A stretch of 16,793 nt of DNA from assembly GCA_949746285.1 (NCBI GenBank), contig CATJZH010000143.1, forward strand, positions 1 to 16,793. Reading direction: 5' to 3'. The translations under genes were made by a program, and so were the position numbers. Under the pieces are notes generated by a model that ran no database searches, was not told the DNA's origin, and was given only the letters and a program-made list of their open reading frames with translations. This DNA comes from an uncultured Clostridia bacterium (GTDB lineage Bacteria; Bacillota; Clostridia; TANB77; CAG-508). Below are positions 6,781 to 14,411 of this stretch, one piece after another (the first letter of the stretch is position 1; every line of letters starts with the position of its first letter).

Positions 6781-6812
6781 AAGTGACTTCCACAAATGAG
6801 TGGAAGTCACTT
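6781..6812 (-). terminator. Perfect 13-bp hairpin after the small membrane-protein gene
   Basis: AAGTGACTTCCAC (6781-6793) and GTGGAAGTCACTT (6800-6812) are exact inverted repeats around a 6-base loop. The hairpin begins 15 bases after the stop of the leftward gene at 6827. Only four U residues follow on the minus strand, so it is a somewhat weak intrinsic terminator. It insulates that gene from the sortase promoter at 6731-6759. Confidence 0.7.
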
Positions 6813-6826
6813 AACTAATCTACGTC

Positions 6827-7213
6827 TTATTTAATTCTTCTAAAATCTCTCTTTGTGCATTGTGATCTAAACTTTTCTTTTGCAGATTCTTCTGAGAATA
6901 GTTCATAATCGCATTCTTCAAAGTTTTCTTCATCTATGCTAGCTTTTAAATTTCCCAAAATGCAGATCAAAAAACTTTGAAAAATGATTATTCCTGATCC
7001 CATAAGAACCCACCTTAATTCAGACACCTTATCAAATACATGGTACTCTAGTAACATCGATCCTACTAAGGCTGCATATACCATGCAAAGAAATCCAATT
7101 GCCGAACAAATACCAACATATCTTTCCAGCCGGTTGCTTGCAATATCAGAGAATACTTTCACTGATATAATTACAGCTACTACTATCGAGATTATTTTTA
7201 ATGCTAATATCAT
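6827..7213 (-). CDS. Small membrane protein of unknown function
   Basis: I do not recognise this 128-residue protein. It has three hydrophobic segments, at about residues 2-20 (LKIISIVVAVIISVKVF), 32-56 (VGICSAIGFLCMVYAALV) and 68-88 (VLMGSGIIIFQSFLICIL). A charged soluble tail follows, acidic at first (DEENFEECDYELFSEE) and then basic (KEKFRSQCTKRDFRRIK). The start is well supported by GGAGG spaced before ATG. Base use differs from the neighbours: GC is about 35% over 6961-7200 and up to 43% in 7081-7140 (counted by hand), against 18% in a sample of the adjacent kinase gene. It uses CGG and CTG codons that are rare elsewhere here. It has its own strong promoter, a roughly 150-base leader and a terminator, so it looks like an independent, perhaps acquired, unit. 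Confidence 0.75.
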   Translation of the reverse strand: MILALKIISIVVAVIISVKVFSDIASNRLERYVGICSAIGFLCMVYAALVGSMLLEYHVFDKVSELRWVLMGSGIIIFQSFLICILGNLKASIDEENFEECDYELFSEESAKEKFRSQCTKRDFRRIK

Positions 7214-7238
7214 ATTGCTTCCTCCTTAAAATCTCTTG

Positions 7239-7313
7239 CCTTTTAGTTTCTCTTTTCATCAAACAAATGAGTTCAATAAAAAGCTTCGGTTAATACTGCT
7301 TCCCCTTTTAGTT
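7239..7313 (-). repeat. Imperfect direct repeat in the leader of the small membrane-protein gene
   Basis: The minus-strand motif AACTAAAAGG occurs twice in the leader (complements of 7239-7248 and 7304-7313), 65 bases apart, within longer similar contexts (GGATAACTAAAAGGGGAAG and GAGAAACTAAAAGGCAAG). It may be chance in purine-rich DNA or a pair of regulator sites. No function can be assigned. Confidence 0.35.
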
Positions 7314-7367
7314 ATCCTTTTATAACCTCCCTATTTTCTTATATTTGATAATGACTTTAACATTCAT

Positions 7368-7396
7368 AGTATAACACATTGCAAGTTTTATGTCAA
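7368..7396 (-). promoter_or_regulatory. Strong sigma-A promoter for the small membrane-protein gene
   Basis: Minus-strand TTGACA (complement of 7391-7396) is followed after 17 bases by TATACT (complement of 7368-7373), with TG two bases before it (extended -10). The -35 box lies inside the last codons of the upstream histidine kinase gene. The predicted start near 7361 gives a leader of about 148 bases, long enough to hold regulatory structure, though I see no known riboswitch. Confidence 0.75.
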
Positions 7397-8908
7397 TTTC
7401 TCTACACCTGACACTTCAAAATAAAATTCTACTCCATCTTTTTTATTAGTTACACCATATTTACTTTTATATTTCGTCATTATTGCTTTTACTAAAGAAA
7501 GCCCTATTCCTGTACCACCTTTTGATCTGTCTCTTGATTCATCAATTTTATAAAACCTAGTCCAAATTCTATTTAAATTTTCTTCATCAATATTTTTACC
7601 TGTATTAAATACAGTAATTCTTAATTTTCCCTCTTCTTTTCCTTTTCTTATAGCAATTTTTATTTTCTTTTTTCCGTTTACTTCTTCAATATTTTTTATT
7701 GCATTTGTAAAATAATTTGTTACAACTTGCTCAATATAAAAATCATCTGCATAAACATATATTGGTTCTTTTGATTTAAACTCTATTTCTATATTATTTT
7801 CTGATAAAACAACTTTAGAATTTTTAATAACTTCATTTATTAGTTCCACTATATTAAACTTAGTATCATTAAATTTTCTATCTTCATATTCTAATTTCAT
7901 AAGTTCTAGAAGTCTTTTAACTAACTTGTCCATTTTGTTTGCTTCATCTAAAATAACATCAGCATAAAATTTTCTATTTTCTTCATCAGAATTAACATTT
8001 TCGACTAAACCTTCTGCATACCCTTGTATTAAAGAAATTGGAGTTTTAAGCTCATGTGAAACATCTGATATAAACTGTTTTCTCATCTCATCTATTTTAG
8101 ATTTTTCTTCTATATCTTTCTCAAGTTCTACATTGTTTGACTTTAATCTATGAATAGTCTCTTCTAATTTATCAGATAAAATATTTATACTTTTTCCTAA
8201 TTCATCTATTTCATCTTGGCTATCATTAATTCTGTATTTTCTCTTAAAGTTTAAATTCGTCATTTCATTTGCAATATCATTTAATTCTTCTATTGGCTTT
8301 GTGAATCTTTGTGTAATAAATGTAATAGCAATTCCTCCTAAAGTAATAGCAGCCATTCCCATTACAATAATAAATTTATTAGAAATTTCAGCACTGTCTT
8401 GAATTGGTGTAACAGGCATTCTTATATAAAGTTTGTTTTCATTACTCAAAACTGATGATAATAAAACATAAGTTATGCCATTTCTTTTATCATTTATTTT
8501 TCTTATATTATTTTTATCTTGTGAATACATTAAATCTGATTTATTAAAAATACTATAACTAATATTATATTTTACTTCATTTATATTTCCAAATTCAGAT
8601 AAAAAGTTTTTATTAGTTGCATAAACTATTTCCTCATTATTTAATATAAGTATTTCAAAACTATTGTTTACTGCTATTTTTTCTAATTCTAGTTCGTATT
8701 TTGCTTTTTCCACTTCATTTGAAAAAAATTCTATATTTTCGTTTATATAATTATATGTATCTAACAAAACTTCATTTTTTGAATAATAATATAAAGCTTC
8801 TAGTACCGCATTATTTATAATTACAAAAAATGCAATAATCATAAAGATAACTACACATAAAGTAAGAAATAGTTTAGCACGAACAGATTTAAATACTTTT
8901 TTTAACAT
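7388..8908 (-). CDS. Sensor histidine kinase, two-component system
   Basis: This 506-residue membrane kinase has a first membrane segment (about 12-34), an extracytoplasmic sensor region (about 35-177), a second membrane segment (178-199) and a HAMP linker (about 199-255). The dimerisation domain carries the phospho-accepting His285 in DVSHELKTP. The ATPase domain has its N box near Asn402 (NYFTNAIKN), NTGKNI and the GGTGIGL loop (464-470). It autophosphorylates on His and passes phosphate to the response regulator encoded 10 bases upstream. The architecture is that of VanS/PhoR-like kinases. The signal is unknown. Its start is served by AGTAGG, overlapping the end of the regulator gene, so translation is probably coupled. 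No terminator follows, so transcripts may continue into the small membrane-protein gene. Confidence 0.95.
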   Translation of the reverse strand: MLKKVFKSVRAKLFLTLCVVIFMIIAFFVIINNAVLEALYYYSKNEVLLDTYNYINENIEFFSNEVEKAKYELELEKIAVNNSFEILILNNEEIVYATNKNFLSEFGNINEVKYNISYSIFNKSDLMYSQDKNNIRKINDKRNGITYVLLSSVLSNENKLYIRMPVTPIQDSAEISNKFIIVMGMAAITLGGIAITFITQRFTKPIEELNDIANEMTNLNFKRKYRINDSQDEIDELGKSINILSDKLEETIHRLKSNNVELEKDIEEKSKIDEMRKQFISDVSHELKTPISLIQGYAEGLVENVNSDEENRKFYADVILDEANKMDKLVKRLLELMKLEYEDRKFNDTKFNIVELINEVIKNSKVVLSENNIEIEFKSKEPIYVYADDFYIEQVVTNYFTNAIKNIEEVNGKKKIKIAIRKGKEEGKLRITVFNTGKNIDEENLNRIWTRFYKIDESRDRSKGGTGIGLSLVKAIMTKYKSKYGVTNKKDGVEFYFEVSGVEKLT

Positions 8909-8918
8909 TTCATAAAAC

Positions 8919-9599
8919 CTACTTTATTTCAAATTTATATCCAATTCCTCTTATCGTTTGAATATGTTTTCCTTTTTTACCAAGCTTATGTCTTATTTTT
9001 TTTATGTGACTATCGATAGTTCTAGAATCTCCATAATAGTCATAATTCCATACCGTATTTAATATTTTATCTCTTGACAAAGCAATATTTTCGTTATCCA
9101 ATAAATATTTTAAAAGTTCATATTCTCTAAAGCTTAGCTCAATTTGTTTACCATCTACAGTAACTGTTCTTCCTTCATTATCAATAATTATTCCATCATA
9201 GCTTTTTAACTCTTTTTTATCTGGATTAGTTCTTTTAAGTATTGCCTCTACTCTTGCAACCAATATTTTAGGGCTAAATGGCTTTGTTATATATTCATCC
9301 ACACCAAGTTCGAATCCAAATAATTCATCATTTTCTTCTGCTCTAGCTGTAAGCATTACAATTGGTAGGTTTTTATTTTCTTGACGTATTTGTCTAAGTA
9401 CAGACCATCCATCTAATTTAGGCATCATAACATCTAGTAATATTAAATTTATTTTTTCCTTATTTTCTTGATATACAGATAATGCCTTTTCTCCATCTTC
9501 TGCTTCTAATATATTAAAGTTTTTTTGTATTAAAAAATCTTTAATCAATTTTCTCATTCTAGATTCATCATCTACTACTAAAATTGTTAAATCAGCCAT
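8919..9599 (-). CDS. OmpR/PhoB-family response regulator
   Basis: The protein has an N-terminal receiver domain with the acidic pair Asp10-Asp11, phospho-acceptor Asp56 (LLLDVMMPKLDG) and the conserved Lys in ITKPF. A C-terminal winged-helix DNA-binding domain follows (LSFREYELLKYLLDN, SRTIDSHIKKIRHKLG, IRGIGYKFE). I chose ATG at 9599 (226 residues), because GGAGGT lies just upstream. A start at 9626 would add nine residues (MKYKIGGTN) that are encoded by the ribosome binding site itself. The gene forms an operon with the kinase 10 bases downstream and probably controls transcription in response to an envelope signal. Targets are unknown. Confidence 0.95.
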   Translation of the reverse strand: MADLTILVVDDESRMRKLIKDFLIQKNFNILEAEDGEKALSVYQENKEKINLILLDVMMPKLDGWSVLRQIRQENKNLPIVMLTARAEENDELFGFELGVDEYITKPFSPKILVARVEAILKRTNPDKKELKSYDGIIIDNEGRTVTVDGKQIELSFREYELLKYLLDNENIALSRDKILNTVWNYDYYGDSRTIDSHIKKIRHKLGKKGKHIQTIRGIGYKFEIK

Positions 9600-9632
9600 A
9601 TTAGTACCTCCAATTTTATATTTCAATGTCTT

Positions 9633-9662
9633 TATATACTATTATTATGTTTTTTGTGTGAA
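9633..9662 (-). promoter_or_regulatory. Weak candidate promoter for the two-component operon
   Basis: Minus-strand TTCACA (complement of 9657-9662) and TATATA (complement of 9633-9638) are 18 bases apart. The gap after pepF holds no terminator-like hairpin, so read-through from pepF is equally possible. Confidence 0.35.
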
Positions 9663-9664
9663 TT

Positions 9665-11437
9665 TTAATTTTCTAATAAACTTTTTAATTCATTTAAATT
9701 TTTTTCAAAATATTTAAATGCAATATTATATGTTTCTTCTTTTTCTAAATCTACATCAACTGATTTTAATAGTGTTAATGAGTCTTTTGCCCCACCTTGG
9801 CTTAACATATTTATATATTTTTCAACATAACCTTTTTCACCTGACAATATTTTACTTGCAATTACAATTGCTGATGTTATACCTGTTGAATATTTATATA
9901 CATAAAAACATCTATAAAAGTGTGGTATTCTCGCCCATTCATATTTTATTAAATCATCAACTACTGCTGAGTTACCAAAATATTTTTTTACAAGTTCAAA
10001 ATATATTTCATTTAAATTATCTGATGTTAAGCTTTCACCTTTTTCAATTTTAGAATGAACACTTTTTTCAAATTCTGCAAACATTGCTTGCCTTATTAAA
10101 GTTGCTCTTATCATATCTAATTGTTCATTTATTAAAGCTGCTTTTTTATTTTTATCTTGCTCTTTATTTATTAAGTAATTTGCGAGTATTATTTCATTTA
10201 CAGTTGATGCAACTTCAGCAACCATTATTGTATAATTTGCATTTATTATATTTTGATTTTTACTTGAGTAATAACTATGCATTGAATGTCCTAATTCATG
10301 AGCAATTGTTGAAACATCTCTTGATGAATTTACATAGTTAAGTAATACATATGGGTGCACTGTATGAATTCCCATACTATATGCTCCACCCATTTTATTA
10401 TCTTTTGCATATACATCTAACCAGTTATTTTCAAAAGCATATTTTAGCATATCAGTATACTCTCCTCCCATTGGTGATAATGCTGCTAAAACTATTTTTT
10501 GAGCTTCATCATATTTTATTTTTTTATCTTCTACATCTAAAGTGTTTACATACACATCATACATATGAACTTTTTCTTTATTCAAAAGCTTAGCTTTAAG
10601 CTTTACATATTCATGATTTAAATATAAATTTTTGTTAACCTCATTTAACAAAGTTTCATATACAGATATATTAGAATCATCATTATTTGTAGCTTGTTCT
10701 AATGAAGATTTATAATTTCTTAATCTAGCAGAAATAACTCTTTGCTTTACTCTTGACAAATATAATTCTGTTATTGTATTTATATGTTTTTTATATAAAT
10801 TATACATAGATTCAAATGCTTGCTTTCTAATACTTTCATCCTTATTCATTAAGTATTCAGAATATAGAGCCTGTGTCATTTTTAAAGTATTTCCTTTTTC
10901 ATCAATAATATCCTGATAATCAAATTCTGTATTTGTAAAAATATCATAAGTGTTTTCATTTGCAGAAAATATCTCTGAATATCCTGCTAAAACAGCCTCT
11001 ACTTCTTCACTCAAAATATGCTTTTTCTCTTTAATTATATCTTTTATAGTTTTCTCATATTCTTTCATTCTAGAATCTTGTAAATATTCTTCTAATCTTT
11101 CATCCTCTATTTTACTCATTTCTGGTGAAATAAAGCTCTCTGCCTCAGAAAAATCAGTAGTAATATTTTGAATTTTTTTATATAATTTCATACTTTCTTG
11201 ATTACTCATATCTTGGTTATATTTAAGCATTGCATAAGCATATATTCTTTCATGCAATTCTAATGCTTTTTCTAAATTTTTATAACAATTATATGCTTCA
11301 TCTACACTATTACTCAATTTTCCTTTATATTTTTTTATTTCATTAATAAAATCATATAATTGTTTTATTGCACTTTCTAATGCTTCTTCACTTTCAAAAA
11401 TTTCTTTTAAATTCCACTCTAATTTGCTATCTTTCAT
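9665..11437 (-). CDS. pepF: Oligoendopeptidase F (M3 family zinc metallopeptidase)
   Basis: The 590-residue protein is full length for the PepF subgroup of the M3 metallopeptidases, which cleave short peptides in the cytoplasm. The zinc-binding HELGH (His380-Glu381-His384, DNA near 10286-10300) is present with the third ligand Glu408 in VAEVAS downstream. The C-terminal YEWARIPHFYRCFYVYKYSTG motif region, with the tyrosines that position substrate, is also recognisable. The ATG has AGGAGG in front. It follows the kinase-like gene by 14 bases on the same strand, so the two are very probably co-transcribed. Confidence 0.95.
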   Translation of the reverse strand: MKDSKLEWNLKEIFESEEALESAIKQLYDFINEIKKYKGKLSNSVDEAYNCYKNLEKALELHERIYAYAMLKYNQDMSNQESMKLYKKIQNITTDFSEAESFISPEMSKIEDERLEEYLQDSRMKEYEKTIKDIIKEKKHILSEEVEAVLAGYSEIFSANENTYDIFTNTEFDYQDIIDEKGNTLKMTQALYSEYLMNKDESIRKQAFESMYNLYKKHINTITELYLSRVKQRVISARLRNYKSSLEQATNNDDSNISVYETLLNEVNKNLYLNHEYVKLKAKLLNKEKVHMYDVYVNTLDVEDKKIKYDEAQKIVLAALSPMGGEYTDMLKYAFENNWLDVYAKDNKMGGAYSMGIHTVHPYVLLNYVNSSRDVSTIAHELGHSMHSYYSSKNQNIINANYTIMVAEVASTVNEIILANYLINKEQDKNKKAALINEQLDMIRATLIRQAMFAEFEKSVHSKIEKGESLTSDNLNEIYFELVKKYFGNSAVVDDLIKYEWARIPHFYRCFYVYKYSTGITSAIVIASKILSGEKGYVEKYINMLSQGGAKDSLTLLKSVDVDLEKEETYNIAFKYFEKNLNELKSLLEN

Positions 11438-11451
11438 AAAAACCTCCTAAC

Positions 11452-12801
11452 TTAAAATTCTATTTCTTTATTTTTATTATTTTTTTGTTTTAAATAATTT
11501 TTAATTACATCACTCATTATTCCTTCTTCATAATCTGGATCATCTTTTAAATACAACATATCTAAATCACAAATTACAATATCTCCTTTTTTTAATACCT
11601 TATGATTATTAGTAGGATAATTTTCATTTTCTAAAAATCCAAATATATTAAATTCTTCACTTCTAACAAATTCTGGCACTATATTATCTTTTGTTAATTC
11701 TATAAGATTACTTTTTCTAGCATCTGCCCAAATAATTCCATCTTTTTCTAATTCTTTATATATTTCTAAAAGTTTTTCATCTGTAATTTTTGGACTCCTA
11801 CTATTTCCATAATTAAATACTTCTAAACAAGAAGTATCATTATACTCTTTTCTAAAATATGGCATCATTATTCTAGGATGATATGGAATATTAAATTTTC
11901 TTTTTTGTGAACCCATTTTTACTACTTGATCTCCTGCTTGTATAATAATACCTGATGAACCAGTTGCCCTAAATTCATACTTATTTCCATGAGCTACACC
12001 TTCTAATATCATTCTTTTTTCTTCTATATCTTTTGAATATAATATATTTGCAAATTCTACTTCTTTTACATATTCAGCATCACTTTTTATAATTTCTTCT
12101 GCTTGTTTTTCTCTACTTAAACATAAAAGTTCTCTATCTGATTTTGGAATATATTTAGGAATCTTAATTTGATTATACAATTCTCCCCAGAAATGATATT
12201 TTCTATATTCTTCTTCAAACTCTGGTAATTCTTCTAAATTTTCAATTATTTCAAAAAAGCTTTTTACATCATACTTGTCATCAATTTTTTCTGTACATTT
12301 ATTTTTTATTTGTCCAAAATATTGTTTAACTTTTTCTCTTCCTTCTTCTGTTTTTAAAGCTGGAATAACAATATTTTTTATATCTTTTTGTGCTGTCAAT
12401 AATAGAGTTTCAAAATGCTCTGCAATTACTTTTTCCCCACCTTCTAAATTTGATAACTCTCTTGATAAAATCTCTGCACGATTTGTTCCCCACTTTACTT
12501 TTTGAAATAAAAATTCAGTATTTAAATTTAATTCCTTTCTTAAATTTGGATTTCGTGCAAAAATTGGAATTAATTCTACATTGGTTATAGCATTACTATA
12601 TATTGCTTTCCAATTTCTTTTTATTGCTTCTGCTGAATCTGGATATTTTAAAATTATATCTAGTAACATTTTAAATTCTTCTGGATTTGTTATTTGTGCT
12701 ATATTACTTAATCTTTCAACAACATTTTTTCTTATTTCATAAACATCTATATAATCAAATATTTTATCAATAATATCTGACATTTCTAATTCATTTTTCA
12801 A
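11452..12801 (-). CDS. Uncharacterised protein with a kinase-like C-terminal half
   Basis: The 449-residue cytoplasmic protein has no name I can give. Residues 1 to about 240 look all-helical, possibly repeats. Residues about 265-420 carry a motif order like divergent protein kinases: a Gly-rich turn (RATGSSG, 279-284 region), a lysine in VVKMG (Lys295), a catalytic-loop-like WADARKSN with Asp360 and Asn365 at exactly the kinase D+5 spacing, and a metal-binding-like ICDLD (Asp412 or Asp414). About 47 residues lie between the last two motifs, more than usual, and the region from Lys to the catalytic Asp is short. The start is TTG (12799-12801) with AGGAG upstream. It leads an operon with pepF and diverges from the DUF4364-like gene. 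That it is a coding gene is certain. Kinase activity is inferred. Confidence 0.85.
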   Translation of the reverse strand: MKNELEMSDIIDKIFDYIDVYEIRKNVVERLSNIAQITNPEEFKMLLDIILKYPDSAEAIKRNWKAIYSNAITNVELIPIFARNPNLRKELNLNTEFLFQKVKWGTNRAEILSRELSNLEGGEKVIAEHFETLLLTAQKDIKNIVIPALKTEEGREKVKQYFGQIKNKCTEKIDDKYDVKSFFEIIENLEELPEFEEEYRKYHFWGELYNQIKIPKYIPKSDRELLCLSREKQAEEIIKSDAEYVKEVEFANILYSKDIEEKRMILEGVAHGNKYEFRATGSSGIIIQAGDQVVKMGSQKRKFNIPYHPRIMMPYFRKEYNDTSCLEVFNYGNSRSPKITDEKLLEIYKELEKDGIIWADARKSNLIELTKDNIVPEFVRSEEFNIFGFLENENYPTNNHKVLKKGDIVICDLDMLYLKDDPDYEEGIMSDVIKNYLKQKNNKNKEIEF

Positions 12802-12829
12802 ATCTTTTTCTCCTAATATAATTTTCTAT

Positions 12830-12859
12830 ATTCTATCATAATTTTCATATAATGAGCAA
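12830..12859 (-). promoter_or_regulatory. Candidate promoter for the kinase-like gene and pepF
   Basis: Minus-strand TAGAAT (complement of 12830-12835), with TG as an extended -10 (TGATAGAAT), has TTGCTC 18 bases upstream (complement of 12854-12859). It shares the 123-base divergent region with the DUF4364 promoter, so joint control is possible. Confidence 0.45.
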
Positions 12860-12865
12860 TAAATA

Positions 12866-12893
12866 TTTACTTTTACAATTTATATGATATAAT
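12866..12893 (+). promoter_or_regulatory. Extended -10 promoter for the DUF4364-like gene
   Basis: A perfect TATAAT (12888-12893), preceded by TGA (extended -10), has TTTACT 16 bases upstream (12866-12871). The predicted leader is only about 25 bases and ends in AGGAGG (12912-12917). Confidence 0.6.
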
Positions 12894-12924
12894 ATTAATA
12901 TCTTAAAATCAAGGAGGCTCTAGT

Positions 12925-13473
12925 TTGAAACTAAATTCAGATGAACAAACTTTGGCAGAAAGTAAAATATTACTTTTATATATTTTAAAAAAAATTGCAA
13001 AACCTATTTCACATAATGAACTATTAGAGCTAGTCCTATCTATAGTAGATATGAACTATTTCTATTTTCAGCAATTCTTGTTAGATTTACTTGAAGATAA
13101 TTATATTCAAAAATATCAAAGTGAAGATGTAGATATATATGAAATAACAGAAGAAGGGAAAAAAGCAATTGAACTTACTATAGACATTGTTCCAGGAATA
13201 TTAAAATTACAGGTTGATAGTAAATTTAAAGAAAATTTAGAAACTGTAAAAGATAAGTTTTCTATTTCTGCTGAATATACTCCTCTTACAGAAAGATCCT
13301 TTTCTGTAAGATGTAAAATAGTCGAGAATAATACAACTATTTTTGATTTACACGCACATGCAGGTTCAAAATCTCAAGCAAAAAAAATTGTAGAAAACTG
13401 GAATACAAATGCAACTGAAATTTATCCTAAAGTTCTAGAAATCTTAATAAATGATAAAAAAAGTGAACGATAA
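12925..13473 (+). CDS. DUF4364-like winged-helix protein
   Basis: The 182-residue protein resembles the DUF4364 family of Clostridia. Residues about 10-75 form a winged helix-turn-helix (LLLYILKKIAKPISHNEL, then FYFQQFLLDLLEDNYI and the wing IYEITEEGKKAI). The C-terminal half (about 110-175) is a mixed alpha/beta region (SVRCKIVENNTTIFDLHAHA) of unknown role. The start is TTG with a perfect AGGAGG seven bases upstream, and no ATG fits better. It stands alone between a divergent promoter and its own terminator. It is probably a transcription regulator, and the divergent kinase-like/pepF operon is the obvious candidate target, but this is inference. The family name is from recognition only. Confidence 0.82.
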   Translation: MKLNSDEQTLAESKILLLYILKKIAKPISHNELLELVLSIVDMNYFYFQQFLLDLLEDNYIQKYQSEDVDIYEITEEGKKAIELTIDIVPGILKLQVDSKFKENLETVKDKFSISAEYTPLTERSFSVRCKIVENNTTIFDLHAHAGSKSQAKKIVENWNTNATEIYPKVLEILINDKKSER

Positions 13474-13492
13474 TTTTACCGTTCACTTTTTT
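13456..13492. terminator. Bidirectional terminator between convergent genes
   Basis: GTGAACG (13463-13469) pairs with CGTTCAC (13480-13486) around a 10-base loop, flanked by A7 on the left and T6 on the right. This gives a good U-tract in both directions. It overlaps the last codons and stop of the DUF4364-like gene and also serves the leftward RNA methyltransferase gene. Confidence 0.88.
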
Positions 13493-13500
13493 ATAACATC

Positions 13501-13550
13501 CGTCCCTAATTGGACAAAAATGTCCCAAAACTAACGTCCCCAATTGGACA
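13501..13550. repeat. REP-like pair of 16-bp repeats with internal hairpin
   Basis: CGTCCCTAATTGGACA (13501-13516) recurs as CGTCCCCAATTGGACA (13535-13550), with one difference in 16 bases. Between them GGACA (13512-13516) can pair with TGTCC (13521-13525) as a small hairpin. The element is visibly richer in GC than its surroundings. The second copy lies inside the 3' end of the adjacent methyltransferase gene. It resembles small palindromic intergenic repeats seen in many copies in some Clostridia, but copy number cannot be seen here. Confidence 0.65.
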
Positions 13551-14325
13551 TTCTGTATGCTTCGTATAAAATAATACTTGTTGCAACTGCTGCATTTAAG
13601 CTTTCTGTCTTACCTATCATAGGAATTTTTATTCTTTCAGATGCTTCTTCTAATACTTCACTTGATACTCCATTAGATTCATTTCCTATTACTATTGCTG
13701 ATTTTTTATAATCTACATCATATATACTTTTATCTGTTCTTAAATCTGTTGCATATACTGTTATTTTATGTTTTTTCATAGCTCTTACTGTTTTTACTAA
13801 ATTTTCTGATTCTACTACTTTTACTCTGAAAATTGCTCCCATTGTAGAACGTACTACTTTTAAATTGTATATATCTGCACTACCTTTTGAAACTATTATT
13901 TGTTTTATATTTAAACTATCTGCGGTTCTTAATATTGTTCCCATATTTCCTGGATCTTGAATATTATCAAGTATTAAAAATATATCATTATTATAGTCTA
14001 TTATATTTTCATTATTTTCTGGTTTTTCTAAAATTGCCATTATTCCTTGAGGATTTATAACATCTGTTATTGTATTAAAAATTTTCTCTGAAACATATAT
14101 GCAATCTAATTTAGCTATTTCATACATTAAATCGCTTGGTATGCTTCCTTGATTTTTACAGTCATCACAAATAATTATAGATTTTATCTTGGCTTTCTCT
14201 TCTAAAGCTTCTGCTATCATTTTTGTTCCTTCTATAATAAACTCTTTATATTCATCTCTATATTTTTTCTCTTTTAGTTTTTTTATATGTTTAATCATTT
14301 CATTATCTTTACTTGTAATTGTCAT
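13531..14325 (-). CDS. SpoU/TrmH-family RNA 2'-O-methyltransferase
   Basis: The protein is 264 residues from the ATG at 14325, chosen because AAGGTG stands six bases upstream. A GTG at 14334 would add three residues. It has an N-terminal RNA substrate-binding domain (about 10-95, KKYRDEYKEFIIEGTKMI) and a C-terminal SPOUT methyltransferase domain with LDNIQDPGNMGTILRTAD, VIGNESNGVS and IPMIGKTESLNAAVAT. It should transfer a methyl group from S-adenosylmethionine to a ribose in rRNA or tRNA. The exact site cannot be told (RlmB/YsgA-like group). It follows mfd by 86 bases on the same strand. Its last residues, SNWGR and the stop, are encoded by the second REP-like repeat, so the natural C-terminus has probably been replaced. 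Confidence 0.92.
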   Translation of the reverse strand: MTITSKDNEMIKHIKKLKEKKYRDEYKEFIIEGTKMIAEALEEKAKIKSIIICDDCKNQGSIPSDLMYEIAKLDCIYVSEKIFNTITDVINPQGIMAILEKPENNENIIDYNNDIFLILDNIQDPGNMGTILRTADSLNIKQIIVSKGSADIYNLKVVRSTMGAIFRVKVVESENLVKTVRAMKKHKITVYATDLRTDKSIYDVDYKKSAIVIGNESNGVSSEVLEEASERIKIPMIGKTESLNAAVATSIILYEAYRMSNWGR

Positions 14326-14411
14326 CTTTTTCACCTTTTTACTTTTTTATTATTTTATCATAAATTTATTTTTTTTATACTTATTTAATAATATTTTTCA
14401 TTTTTTATAAT

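Noticed and set aside
7146..7259. 37-codon ORF on the minus strand overlapping the start of the small membrane-protein gene
   Set aside because: It has an ATG but no Shine-Dalgarno, and its composition is that of a shadow of the leader and the main gene in another frame.
6791..7272. Nine-base match ACAAATGAG shared by the 6781-6812 hairpin and the leader at 7264-7272
   Set aside because: Too short to be meaningful in this composition, and no extended similarity surrounds it.
9718..10593. Several plus-strand ORFs of 80-111 codons rich in Leu, Tyr and Phe
   Set aside because: They lie antisense to pepF and are low-complexity reflections of its codons, without ribosome binding sites or recognisable domains.
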